Shown here: piece by piece, positions 35,555 through 45,062 of the stretch
How the letters are laid out: every line of letters begins with the position of its first letter
Numbering within the stretch: position 1 is the first letter of the stretch
Source: Glandiceps talaboti
Lineage: Eukaryota > Hemichordata > Enteropneusta > Spengelidae
NCBI RefSeq assembly: GCF_964340395.1
Contig: NC_135557.1
Coordinates: 3,161,216-3,225,215 of the forward strand
Direction of reading: 5' to 3'
Length of the DNA stretch: 64,000 nucleotides
Position numbers and translations under genes: made by a program
The notes under the pieces: model-generated
The model's database searches: none
The model's input: the letters and a program-made list of their open reading frames with translations, nothing else
Told to the model about the DNA's origin: nothing

Positions 35555-38500
35555 ATGGAAGAGAAAACTCGTTTACTATTCCTTTTGGTATTTTTGACAC
35601 TTTGTCTTGCATTCAGTGAGAAGATCAGTGACATACATTTTTATGATGTAACCCAAACACCGTGTGCAAGCGGCAAAGGTTTTCTCATTGAAAACCTTGC
35701 TACCAACAATAGCAACTGTCTGTGTAGACAACAAGGCAGGGTTGGAGAATCTTGTGAAATGCAGCTCCCTGACCCATCTTGTGGCATTTGGCCACATGGC
35801 GGTGACGGAAAGATAATACCACAGTGTATGTCAAACAGCAATGGTTGCCCATGCAGTGATGGTCAGCACCTTGGCACATGCAGATTGTCAACTGATTGTG
35901 TGTATTACGGTAGGCAACGTATCGTATGCAGCAACAGACATTGTGAATGCAACTGCAACAGCACATCAGGCGAATATTCTCTATCATGTTCACTGCCCCA
36001 AACAACCAGACTGATTGTGACACTTAATTGTAGGTTTGCTTCTGTTGAGGAAGTCAACTGTAAATCATGGGACGTGTTTTCGCAGAACTGTACAGATTAT
36101 GAAACATTCTCCACGTCAGATACATGCTTTTCCTGGATGACGGATAGAACACTAAAAACCTGTCATATGGGAGAGCTGTATGAGAATGGTACACAAGAAT
36201 GCCATTGTGATGCTGGGACGACAGTCACACAAGAGAGGGAATCATGTATATCTACAGACATGTGTTTGAGGCATTGGAACGGAAGTGCCTTTCAGTGCAG
36301 ACGTAATAACTGTGCGTGTGACTGCAGGCTCAAGCACCTTTATTGTCAAAACAGGTTCAACGAGTGGGCAACAAGGGACATTGTCTGTCCTACATCACTA
36401 AACACTCTACATACACCTTCCACATTACAAGCAACATCATCCATTCTGGAGGAAGACATGACTCAAATGTCTACCACTTCACGTGAAACAACGTCGTCAC
36501 CACAAGGTACATCCCCTACATCACGTGAAATACGTGAAGAGGTAGCAGCAATTGAAAATACACAAGACGAAATAACATTATCACCTTCCACATTACAAGC
36601 AACATCATCCATTCTGGAGGACGACATGACTCAAATGTCTATCACTTCACGTGAAACAACGTCGTCACCACAAGGTACGTCCCCTACATCACGTGAAATA
36701 TCAACCACAGCTGAAATACGTGAAGAGGTAGCAGCAATTGAAAATACACAAGACGAAATAACGTTATCACCTTCCACATTACAAGCAACATCATCCATTC
36801 TGGAGGACGACATGACTCAAATGTCTATCACTTCACGTGAAACAACGTCGTCACCACAAGGTACGTCCCCTACATCACGTGAAATATCAACCACAGCTGA
36901 AATACGTGAAGAGGTAGCAGCAATTGAAAATACACAAGACGAAATAACGTTATCACCTTCCACATTACAAGCAACATCATCCATTCTGGACGAAGACATG
37001 ACTCAAATGTCTACCACTTCACGTGAAACACCATCTAGCAGTAAGACAACGTCGTCACCACAAGGTACACCCCCTACATCACGTGATATATCAACCACAG
37101 CTGAAATACGTGAAGAGGTAGCAGAAATTGAAAATACACAAGATGAAACAACGTTATCACCTTCCACATTACAAGCAACATCATCCATTCTGGAGGAAGA
37201 CATGACTCAAATGTCTACCACTTCACGTGAAACACCATCTAGCAGTAAGACAACGTCGTCACCACAAGGAACATCCTATACATCACGTGAAATATCAACC
37301 ACAGCTGAAATACGTGAAGAGGTAGCAGAAATTGAAAATATACAAGACGAAATAACGTTATCACCTTCCACATTACAAGCAACATCATCCATTCTGGAGG
37401 ACGACATGACTCAAATGTCTATCACTTCACGTGAAACAACGTCGTCACCACAAGGTACATCCCCTACATCACGTGAAATATCAACCACAGCTGAAATACG
37501 TGAAGAGGTAGCAGAAATTGAAAATACACAAGACGAAATAACGTTATCACCTTCCACATTACAAGCAACATCATCCATTCTGGACGACGACATGAATCAA
37601 AGGTCTACCACGTCACATACAACACCATCTAGCAGCATGACAACATCGTCACCATATACATCTCCAACTTCACAAGAAATATCAACCACAAATGAAATAC
37701 TTGAAGAGGTAGCAGAAATTGAAAATACACAAGACGAAATAACGTTATCACCTTCCACATTACAAGCAACATCATCCATTCTGGAGGAAGAAATGACTCA
37801 AATGTCTATCACCTCACGTGAAACAACGTCGTCACCACAAGGTACATCCCCTACATCACGTGAAATATCAACCACAGCTGAAATACGTGAAGAGGTAGCA
37901 GAAATTGAAAATACACAAGACGAAATAACGTTATCACCTTCCACATTACAAGCAACATCATCCATTCTGGAGGACGACATGACTCAAATGTCTATCACTT
38001 CACGTGAAATAACGTCGTCACCACAAGGTACATCCCCTACATCACGTGAAATATCAACCACAGCTGAAATACGTGAAGAGGTAGCAGAAATTGAAAATAC
38101 ACAAAACGAAATAACGTTATCACCTTCCACATTACAAGCAACATCATCCATTCTGGACGAAGACATGACTCAAATGTCTACCACTTCACGTGAAACACCA
38201 TCTAGCAGTAAGACAACGTCGTCACCACAAGGTACACCCCCTACATCACGTGATATATCAACCACAGCTGAAATACGTGAAGAGGTAGCAGAAATTGAAA
38301 ATACACAAGATGAAACAACGTTATCACCATCCACATTACAAGCAACATCATCCATTCTGGAGGAAGACATGACTCAAATGTCTACCACTTCACGTGAAAC
38401 ACCATCTAGCAGTAAGACAACGTCGTCACCACAAGGTACATCCTATACATCACGTGAAATATCAACCACAGCTGAAATACGTGAAGAGGTAGCAGAAATT

Positions 38501-39358
38501 GAAAATACACAAGACGAAATAACGTTATCAACTTCCACATTACAAGCAACATCATCCATTCTGGACGACGACATGACTCAAAGGTCTACCACGTCACATA
38601 CAACACCATCTAGCAGCATGACAACATCGTCACCATATACATCTCCAACTTCACAAGAAATATCAACCACAGATGAAATACTTGAAGAGGTAGCAGAAAT
38701 TGAAAATACACAAGACGAAATAACGTTATCACCTTCCACATTACAAGCAACATCATCCATTCTGGAGGAAGAAATGACTCAAATGTCTATCACTTCACGT
38801 GAAACAACGTCGTCACCACAAGGTACATCCCCTACATCACGTGACATATCAATCACAGCTGAAATACTTGAAGAGGTAGCAGAAATTGAAAATACACAAG
38901 ATGAAATAACGTTATCAACTTCCACATTACAAGCAACATCATCCATTCTGGACGACGACATGACTCAAATGTCTACCACGTCACATACAACACCATCTAG
39001 CAGCAGGACAACATCGTCACCATATACATCTCCTATTTCACAAGAAATAACTTCCACTATGCAAGTACCATCTCTTTCACCGGATGTAACATCTCATAAA
39101 GCATTGTCGACGGTTGGAGAAACATTGTCAGAGATATCTTCAAAAACTTTTAATAAAATACAACAAACAACGTCGACAGGCAAAATGACAATGACAAATG
39201 TACATTCGACATTGCGTCCTTCGAGAGCGGATAAGACAGGCAGTGTGTACCTTTCTACAATAACAGCAATTGTTTTTTGTGTTGTCATTGCATGTGCAAT
39301 CACATTCATCCTATTTTTACTCGTCAAAACCAGTCGCTTTCACCATGGAACAAGTTAA
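35555..39358 (+). CDS. Giant mucin-like type I glycoprotein with 14-unit repeat
   Basis: 1267 codons. Signal peptide at 1-21, then two cysteine-rich modules (around SNRHCECNCNSTSGE and RRNNCACDCRLKHLYC) like those of the upstream gene. About 14 tandem repeats of 62-68 residues rich in S, T and E follow, each starting STLQATSSIL and containing MTQMSTTSRET and EIREEVAEIEN. A C-terminal transmembrane helix lies near 1230-1255 (ITAIVFCVVIACAITFILF). The Ser/Thr density predicts heavy O-glycosylation and an extended stalk. Unit variants (DED, EED, DDD, EEE) recur in order, so multi-unit blocks duplicated. Minus-strand ORFs of about 60 codons inside are shadows. The partial duplicate of its 3' end is at about 42985-43133. 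Confidence 0.85.
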   Translation: MEEKTRLLFLLVFLTLCLAFSEKISDIHFYDVTQTPCASGKGFLIENLATNNSNCLCRQQGRVGESCEMQLPDPSCGIWPHGGDGKIIPQCMSNSNGCPCSDGQHLGTCRLSTDCVYYGRQRIVCSNRHCECNCNSTSGEYSLSCSLPQTTRLIVTLNCRFASVEEVNCKSWDVFSQNCTDYETFSTSDTCFSWMTDRTLKTCHMGELYENGTQECHCDAGTTVTQERESCISTDMCLRHWNGSAFQCRRNNCACDCRLKHLYCQNRFNEWATRDIVCPTSLNTLHTPSTLQATSSILEEDMTQMSTTSRETTSSPQGTSPTSREIREEVAAIENTQDEITLSPSTLQATSSILEDDMTQMSITSRETTSSPQGTSPTSREISTTAEIREEVAAIENTQDEITLSPSTLQATSSILEDDMTQMSITSRETTSSPQGTSPTSREISTTAEIREEVAAIENTQDEITLSPSTLQATSSILDEDMTQMSTTSRETPSSSKTTSSPQGTPPTSRDISTTAEIREEVAEIENTQDETTLSPSTLQATSSILEEDMTQMSTTSRETPSSSKTTSSPQGTSYTSREISTTAEIREEVAEIENIQDEITLSPSTLQATSSILEDDMTQMSITSRETTSSPQGTSPTSREISTTAEIREEVAEIENTQDEITLSPSTLQATSSILDDDMNQRSTTSHTTPSSSMTTSSPYTSPTSQEISTTNEILEEVAEIENTQDEITLSPSTLQATSSILEEEMTQMSITSRETTSSPQGTSPTSREISTTAEIREEVAEIENTQDEITLSPSTLQATSSILEDDMTQMSITSREITSSPQGTSPTSREISTTAEIREEVAEIENTQNEITLSPSTLQATSSILDEDMTQMSTTSRETPSSSKTTSSPQGTPPTSRDISTTAEIREEVAEIENTQDETTLSPSTLQATSSILEEDMTQMSTTSRETPSSSKTTSSPQGTSYTSREISTTAEIREEVAEIENTQDEITLSTSTLQATSSILDDDMTQRSTTSHTTPSSSMTTSSPYTSPTSQEISTTDEILEEVAEIENTQDEITLSPSTLQATSSILEEEMTQMSITSRETTSSPQGTSPTSRDISITAEILEEVAEIENTQDEITLSTSTLQATSSILDDDMTQMSTTSHTTPSSSRTTSSPYTSPISQEITSTMQVPSLSPDVTSHKALSTVGETLSEISSKTFNKIQQTTSTGKMTMTNVHSTLRPSRADKTGSVYLSTITAIVFCVVIACAITFILFLLVKTSRFHHGTS

Positions 39359-39400
39359 AGTATAATAAAATAAAATAAAATGTTAAAAAACAAAAGAATC

Positions 39401-39413
39401 CATCTCTGTTGAA

Positions 39414-39447
<34 letters not shown>

Positions 39448-39450
39448 TAC
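39401..39450. repeat. (TG)n tract downstream of the mucin-like gene
   Basis: TG dinucleotide run after tctctgttgaaatgtg. The duplicated locus at about 43175-43190 has a shorter version in the same context, supporting common descent of the two 3' ends. Confidence 0.8.
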
Positions 39451-39499
39451 ATAAGAATAAAAGCACTATAAAATACACTTTGTTACGTGGTTAATAAAA

Positions 39500-39770
39500 C
39501 AGATTTATTTTCGAATTACAAGGCTGATTAAATTAGGCCTTCATTTGTCGCATTTCATTTGTAATAAGTTGCATAAAGAGAACAAATTCTTCCATGGTCG
39601 GTTTTTCTACCAACGAGTTTTCGACTCAACGGTCTTCATACTTTGTGCTTTTCATCATCACAAGGAAGATGTCTGTCATGGGGAGAGACTGTCAGGAAAA
39701 ACGCTGTTTCTCCTTGACGTAATCTGTGAATGGAAGTTCTGTACGCCTTTGTCCACCATTCGTTTTTTCT
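39500..39770 (-). pseudogene. Relic of the spliced gene's 3' end, plus sulfotransferase tail fragment
   Basis: The sequence from attaaattaggccttcatt through cgcatttcatttgtaataag to ttccatggtcgg matches 43280-43355, the 3' end of the spliced minus-strand gene. Continuing right, agagactgtcaggaaaaacg and gtaatctgtgaatggaagtt match the end of the sulfotransferase gene at about 41605-41690. The fragment therefore records a fused or rearranged duplicate of both. No full reading frame survives. Confidence 0.75.
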
Positions 39771-39970
39771 TCATCGAAAGAAATGCCCACATGAATGCTG
39801 TAAGTTTCTTCTCCCTCGCGTAACAAAGAGCGACATGTGCACGTATTTATGTGATAAATATATATATATATATATATACAAACAAATTTTCTGGTGTTTT
39901 TTTTTTCATCCACGCAAGTAAAACACATTCGTCACGTCTTTTATGCAAATTACGACGGTTAGTCCACGGT

Positions 39971-39978
39971 TATAAAAG
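39971..39978 (+). promoter_or_regulatory. TATA box of the cytokine-receptor-like gene
   Basis: TATAAAAG ends 37 bp before the ATG at 40016, implying a very short leader. It selects that ATG over upstream in-frame candidates. Confidence 0.7.
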
Positions 39979-40015
39979 AAGGCAAGGGGTGATCTTTCCT
40001 CATTATCAACTAAGT

Positions 40016-41281
40016 ATGAAGCCTGCTGTGCTCGCTTGTGTTGTTTTCCTCATCGCCTGTTTTGGCTGTCTTTCCATCAAAGCCGAAGAGGTTTACTCCA
40101 GTGTTGGTGACGATGTTATCCTTACGTGTCGGCACCCTCGACGCAGAGATGCACGCCGACTTTTGTGGCAGTATGAAGGTGGTGAATTACCACCTAAACT
40201 CGACGTTAATGTGAACGGGACGGACTTGAACCTCCGAATAGAAAACATCACTTATTCTGACACTGGTCGGTACACATGTAGGAAGGTAGGGGGAAGACGT
40301 CGTAAACATAATGCGGTCTACGCCAACGTTAATTTGCACGTCGGTGTGAGACCAGTGATTTCGGACTTTAAATGTTACAGCGAGAATATTCTCGAGATGT
40401 GGTGTGAGTGGGATTTGGTGGACTCGACAAATGACACGGTAGAGGTTTTTACGTACCGCCACTACTTTGAGTCAACTTCAGCATGGCGTGACTGTCCAGA
40501 CGTTGAGACGAGAGGTCGGCGATCGTGTTTTTTCGACAGGTGGACCAACTACGGCAGCCTCCACGTAATGAGGATTGTGGTATCGAATGCTTACGGCCAT
40601 GACGAAAAGGAGATTAAGTTCAACCCCGATACGCAGACGCGTACCAGACCACCCGCTAGCCTAACACTCGTGCGAAAGACACCCTACACTGTACACGTCA
40701 GGGTAGGCAAGCCGGACAATTGGATTGAAGATTATTTGCAGGTGGGGTACGCTTTACAATACAGAGATGATGTTTCTGAAGATCAAACGTGGAAAAACAT
40801 CAACGACGCCTACAACAAAGACACTTTCGTCGCTGTTGCACTAAAGCCCTACACGGCATACTCCTTCCGCGCAAAATGTCGCACAGAATACGGCGTTAAC
40901 GGGTCGTGGAGCGATTATGGTGACACCTTACATGTATTGACAGACCAGGCTGCGCCTTTCGATGGTGTAAAGTTGAGAATCAGTCTTGCTTTCTTGGAAG
41001 GGGACAGTGTCGAGATGACGGTTGTTGTTAGACAAGATCCTGTATTTTCCAATGGCGTTATCGAGGGTTACCATTTTGATCTTCGTAAGGGTACGAATGA
41101 AACCGGCAAAGAATTGATTCTAGAAAGTGGCTTACGTGGACACACTTTCACAAATCTTACTTCTATGGCCGACTATACCGTCATTGTCACTGCCTATAAC
41201 GGAGCTGGTGCTTCGCCGCCTACATACTACATGTTAAACACTCGAAAATGTTTCGTGAGTTGCACTCCCCCCGCGTATTGA
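40016..41281 (+). CDS. Secreted class I cytokine receptor-like protein (Ig plus FN3)
   Basis: 421 codons from the ATG at 40016. The frame extends upstream to 39851, but the TATA box at 39971 excludes that start. Signal peptide at 1-23. An Ig-like domain (about 24-120) has VILTCRHP and GRYTCRK cysteines. A cytokine-receptor D1 (about 120-215) shows the classic cysteine set (FKCYSENILEMWCEW, then WRDC and RRSCFF). D2 (about 216-310) ends in GSWSDYG, a degenerate WSXWS box. A third FN3 (about 312-410) follows. The order matches IL-6R/CNTFR/EBI3-type alpha chains. There is no transmembrane helix, so it should be a soluble binding protein; many large DNA viruses use such decoys. The ligand is unknown. 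Confidence 0.85.
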   Translation: MKPAVLACVVFLIACFGCLSIKAEEVYSSVGDDVILTCRHPRRRDARRLLWQYEGGELPPKLDVNVNGTDLNLRIENITYSDTGRYTCRKVGGRRRKHNAVYANVNLHVGVRPVISDFKCYSENILEMWCEWDLVDSTNDTVEVFTYRHYFESTSAWRDCPDVETRGRRSCFFDRWTNYGSLHVMRIVVSNAYGHDEKEIKFNPDTQTRTRPPASLTLVRKTPYTVHVRVGKPDNWIEDYLQVGYALQYRDDVSEDQTWKNINDAYNKDTFVAVALKPYTAYSFRAKCRTEYGVNGSWSDYGDTLHVLTDQAAPFDGVKLRISLAFLEGDSVEMTVVVRQDPVFSNGVIEGYHFDLRKGTNETGKELILESGLRGHTFTNLTSMADYTVIVTAYNGAGASPPTYYMLNTRKCFVSCTPPAY

Positions 41282-41579
41282 AAAGCAGGAAATGCACGCT
41301 CCAATACTTTTTTAGTTGAAGATGTTTTAATGACTGTCTGTGTTTTTAGGCAGTAGAATACACAATACGTGTGTGTGCATCCAGTGTTGTGGTTGTTTTT
41401 TTTTGTTAGTTACTTACATTTACATATGCCAAACTGAATTTTTCAAGTTCGTTTTTTGGAGATTAATAAAAAATCATTTGTAAACGGAAATATGTGTGTG
41501 ACTCGCAACAGTTTTTTTTGTGTGTAAAAGTGGTTTTTGGTCGATTTTTCAACTCAATGGTCTTCATACTTTGTGCTTT
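41282..41579. other. Convergent intergenic gap
   Basis: AT-rich. AATAAA at about 41465 probably ends the upstream plus-strand transcript. The last 50 bp resemble the duplicated 3' segment described at 39500-39770. Confidence 0.5.
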
Positions 41580-42803
41580 TCATCCTGACAAGGCAAATGT
41601 CTGCCACGGGGAGAGACTGTCAGGAAAAATGTAATTACGCACATTTTGTAACTGTTTCTTCCTGACATAATCTGTGAATGGAAGTTCTGTTCTCGTCAAT
41701 CCAAGACACATTGTGTCATTCTTTACAGATGGTTTGATTTTGATGCTTTGTACACTTACATGATTTGGGCGCCACACTTTGGGATCATTTGTAATGACTT
41801 TCTCAATACAATGGTTGGAATAGTATTCCCGCCTCGATTTCAGTTTTGCTAGTTCTGTTTGTATTCGCTCTCTTCCGAAACTTTCAATACGTTTCCAAAG
41901 TGTTGTATTAAAATGGTCATACAATTTTACATCTCCAGCATGCCACTTCAGTACCTTTCCTGCCACTTCTTCAGTAATGTTACTTTTTGATTTTGGTGCT
42001 CGTGCATTCATTGAAAATGCTACAATATCGTCTGTATCCCAACACATCAATTCTTTGAGCAACACAAGCGATTCATCCATGTACTCTGCTATCATTATTA
42101 AATTAAATGTTTCGTCTATATATTTAATTTTGTTGTCAATATTTGTCACGTTCCACATATCCTCTGAGTTCATACCAAGGTCAAACAGCATAGGATTCAA
42201 TAATCGTGCATTATGTGATTTATTATAATAATATTCGATACCGTCAGCGAATTCTTTCAAACCTGCGGGGCCTTTTAGACCAACATAATTGCCAAAGTCG
42301 AAATAAGTGAATGAGGATTGAAATAATGATACGGGCTGTCTCAAACAAGTAACATATACAGTGCTCGGGGGCATAATGGCGCTGATACCTTCATAGCTAA
42401 ATCGTGAATGGTGTGTAAATATGTTATACTCGTTCCAGGGCACTTTCATCGCTTTTCGTTTATCGAATGGCTTGGGCCATCCCAGATAGTTTCCTGAAGG
42501 CGGGAGAACGAAGGTCAGATTGTTCATGTCACCATACCTTAGCAGTATATTAAGAACTGTACTGCTACCGCATTTATGTAGCTTAGAAAACGCTATGTTT
42601 TTCTTTGGTTTACATGTTGGAACCGTCACCGAGACATTAGCATCAGCGTTTCTTCCTCTGAAGATGTCATGAACAGGAATAGAAGAGTATTTTTTCCAAT
42701 TAGAGTTGAAGTTGGAATAACTGAGCTCGAAGAAGAATTTGCAGGAGACGACACTCAGTATAACAAGGGTGACGATATGAAGTTTATACAATAAGTTCTT
42801 CAT
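41580..42803 (-). CDS. Galactose-3-O-sulfotransferase-like protein
   Basis: 407 codons from the ATG at 42803. It has type II topology: a short cytoplasmic start, a signal-anchor at about 7-28, then a Golgi-lumenal catalytic domain. The PAPS 5'-phosphosulfate loop is FSKLHKCGSSTVLN and the 3'-phosphate motif is VTCLRQPVSLFQSSF. The downstream LLNPMLFDLGMNSED and MIAEYMDESLVLLKELMCW are characteristic of the GAL3ST family, which adds sulfate to C3 of galactose on glycolipids and glycans. The family length is about 400-430. The last 35-40 residues (after GLTRTELPFTDY) are encoded in sequence shared with the relic at 39.7 kb, so the C-terminus may have been replaced by rearrangement. A minus-strand TATATAAA lies at 42895-42902. 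Probably captured from a host. Confidence 0.85.
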   Translation of the reverse strand: MKNLLYKLHIVTLVILSVVSCKFFFELSYSNFNSNWKKYSSIPVHDIFRGRNADANVSVTVPTCKPKKNIAFSKLHKCGSSTVLNILLRYGDMNNLTFVLPPSGNYLGWPKPFDKRKAMKVPWNEYNIFTHHSRFSYEGISAIMPPSTVYVTCLRQPVSLFQSSFTYFDFGNYVGLKGPAGLKEFADGIEYYYNKSHNARLLNPMLFDLGMNSEDMWNVTNIDNKIKYIDETFNLIMIAEYMDESLVLLKELMCWDTDDIVAFSMNARAPKSKSNITEEVAGKVLKWHAGDVKLYDHFNTTLWKRIESFGRERIQTELAKLKSRREYYSNHCIEKVITNDPKVWRPNHVSVQSIKIKPSVKNDTMCLGLTRTELPFTDYVRKKQLQNVRNYIFPDSLSPWQTFALSG

Positions 42804-42984
42804 GCCGACAGTATTGATCTAGTATGAGCAAAGATAAAAACAAATTTATCAAGTCAGGGATATACGATTTGTTGGGGCAAAAAACCCCTTAGAGTTTATA
42901 TACCTTGTACGCGTCGACGAGTGAACATACTTTACATACAGCCTTGACTAAACTCTTCTAGTATAATGTTAATGTTAGTGCATA

Positions 42985-43133
42985 CCCTACGCCACGTGAA
43001 ACGCCATCTAGCAGCAAGACAACGTTGTCAAGACGAGATACATCTCCTACTTCATTGCATGTGCAATCACATTCATCCCATTTTTACTCGTCAAAACCAT
43101 TCGCTTTCACCATGGAACAAGTTAAAGTGTAAT
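42985..43133 (+). pseudogene. Relic of the mucin-like gene 3' end
   Basis: Contains cacgtgaaacgccatctagc then agcaagacaacg, the repeat motif of the mucin-like gene. It jumps to attgcatgtgcaatcacatt, ttttactcgtcaaaacca and the terminal caccatggaacaagttaaag, including the stop region. The internal repeats and most of the membrane segment are deleted. Together with 39500-39770 it shows that a block spanning the convergent 3' ends of both genes was duplicated. Confidence 0.8.
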
Positions 43134-43281
43134 AAAATAAAATAAAATGTTAAAAACAAAAGAAACCATCTCTGTTGAAGTGTGTGTGTGACTTACATAC
43201 CAATCAAAGCACTATGAAATACACTTTTGTTATGTGGTTAATATTAAACAGATTTATTTTCGAATCACAAGGCTAATTAAA

Positions 43282-43838
43282 TTAGGCCTTCATTTGTCGC
43301 ATTTCATTTGTAACAAGTTGCATGAAGAGAACAAGTTCTTCCATGGTTGGTTTTTCTTCCAAAGAGTTTTCAACACGGTCCTCGTATGCACATTGAACTT
43401 TGTTGATTTCATCATCAGAAGGCAAATGTCTGCCACAGGGAAAGACTGTCAGGAAAAACTGAAATCTACATGGCCTTGCTTTATCTCCTTCTTCTTCCTG
43501 TAGCATACTTGGGGAGAAGAAAGGTGCCCAAATTGCCAATGCTTTGCATATCACATTCAGTTTATATGCAGATGCAGCTCTATCTTCAAGGTTGGTATTG
43601 AACATCATTCTAGCCATTCCCTTCACACATACTTCCAGAGAGGTTTTCACCAAACACGTTTTCTTCTGCACTGTCTTGCAATTCATGAGGTACAGATATA
43701 CCAGTGGATACTTGTGTTTGAAAAGTCTGGACTCTTGGTAAACCCTTTCTCGAAGTTCCTGTAGGCAAACGAAAACAAACAAATAAAACAACCTTAATAA
43801 ACTCATACGAAAGCAAGAACACCCACACCCCCAAAACA

Positions 43839-43923
<85 letters not shown>

Positions 43924-44257
43924 CTTTTCACAGTACTACAGAAAGAAAATTTTGTCATTTGTCACTCACCAAATATGCCAAGTAATCATCTGGTTTACAA
44001 GGACGAGTTGATTTTGGTGGTCTGATCGTTTGACACTGTGCAATCTCTTTCAACATCTCTTTATGCACCACTTGTTGTACAGCCCTCGACCTTTCTTTGC
44101 TCCTCCTGATTTTACGTTTGCATCTTTTGGCTGCCTCTTTATCCATTTTCACTTGTAGTTTTTTCTTCGTTGATGTCATCTTGTGGATTTTACGTTTGTG
44201 TCTTTTGGCTAACTCTTTGTCGATTTTCTCCTGGTGCCTCTTAGTAGCTGATGTCAT
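43282..44257 (-). CDS. Spliced basic protein of unknown function (two exons)
   Basis: Exon 1 runs 44257 (or an upstream in-frame ATG at 44335) to 43970 and ends before a consensus donor GTGAGT at 43969. Exon 2 runs 43758-43282 after a polypyrimidine tract and CTACAG. Both exons join in phase 0 for about 254 residues. The 211-bp intron contains a (TA)n tract. Exon 1 is very lysine/arginine-rich with two repeats ([16 protein letters not shown] and [15 protein letters not shown]). The segment EAAKRCKRK resembles the basic region of bZIP factors, but the invariant asparagine is lysine and no clear leucine zipper follows, so DNA binding is only a guess. A TATATATA at 44313-44321 favours the 44257 start. 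It is the only clear intron in this block. Confidence 0.65.
43845..43922. repeat. (TA)n microsatellite inside the viral intron
   Basis: Uninterrupted TA run of about 78 bp between donor 43969 and acceptor 43759. Confidence 0.95.
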
Positions 44258-44340
44258 GTTGTGGACTGATGATGTTCTTTCACTTATGTTGCTGCACATA
44301 ATGATCGTTGTCATATATATAGCCTTGTTTTGCAAATATT

Positions 44341-44765
44341 TCTGACGTCACATCTTGTTTCATTACGTCATGGACGTCATTTATATTGCCTTGTTTCTCA
44401 AATAATTCTGACATCACGTGATCAGATATACCACATTATATGTGATGTCAACAAGCTGTAAAATGGATGAGGAAAAACATGTGATGTCATTTTTTTCTTT
44501 GACGTGAAAATATATGCACGTTAATCACAAGTCCCACGATATGATGTTCTCAAATATTTATGACGTCACGTCTTCTTTCATTGTGTCCGTGTGATGATGT
44601 CGACAGCATGCAAGTTGTAAATTCATGGATGTGGAAAAAATGTGACGTCATTTTTTCTTTGACGTGAAAAATATGCACGTCCAACGATATGATGTTCACA
44701 AATATTTATGACGTCACGTCTTCTTTCATTGTGTCCATGTGATGATGTCGACAACATGCATTTCG
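44341..44765. promoter_or_regulatory. CRE-rich repeated regulatory region 1
   Basis: Contains TGACGTCA at 44343-44350, 44561-44568, 44643-44650 and 44709-44716, plus degenerate forms. A word of the form gatgtggaaaaaatgtgacg then ttctttgacgtgaaaa(a)tatgcacg occurs near 44470 and 44630, and ttatgacgtcacgtcttctt with tgatgatgtcgac near 44559 and 44707. The region lies upstream of the minus-strand spliced gene. TGACGTCA is the cAMP-response/ATF element, so bZIP factors may control it. Confidence 0.65.
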
Positions 44766-45062
44766 ACAGAATCACGTTCGTATTAACACTAACAATACTG
44801 TAGCAAGCACACTCGCAGTGTTGTAAGTAACATTCTTGCTACACGTAGCTGCCCCCACCACACACGTTTGTGACCACTAAGACGTCTAATGACGTAGGCA
44901 GCGAGTCACGTGAAGTCACGTGTCAATTGTGTGTGTGTCTCTCACATTGTGTTATTAATTCAACTGCGCTCGTACGACCTAAACTTTTAAGTCGCACACA
45001 CAAAGAGGCAGAATAGATAAGTAGCGGGTTTGTGTGCACAGTGGCAATTTCTCAGATGAGTG
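44766..45062. other. Leader region of the SLOG gene
   Basis: Contains acgtcacgtg-like words (44880-44930) and no clear TATA box. No ORF is supported. Confidence 0.4.

Noticed and set aside
36631-38961. Series of 60-66-codon minus-strand ORFs
   Set aside because: Antisense shadows of the mucin-like repeat, recurring once per unit.
39545-39928. Small ORFs on both strands
   Set aside because: They lie in a relic of two duplicated 3' ends; the plus-strand frame is antisense to the relic.
44097-44345. 82-codon plus-strand ORF
   Set aside because: Antisense to exon 1 of the spliced gene and hydrophobic only because that exon is lysine-rich.
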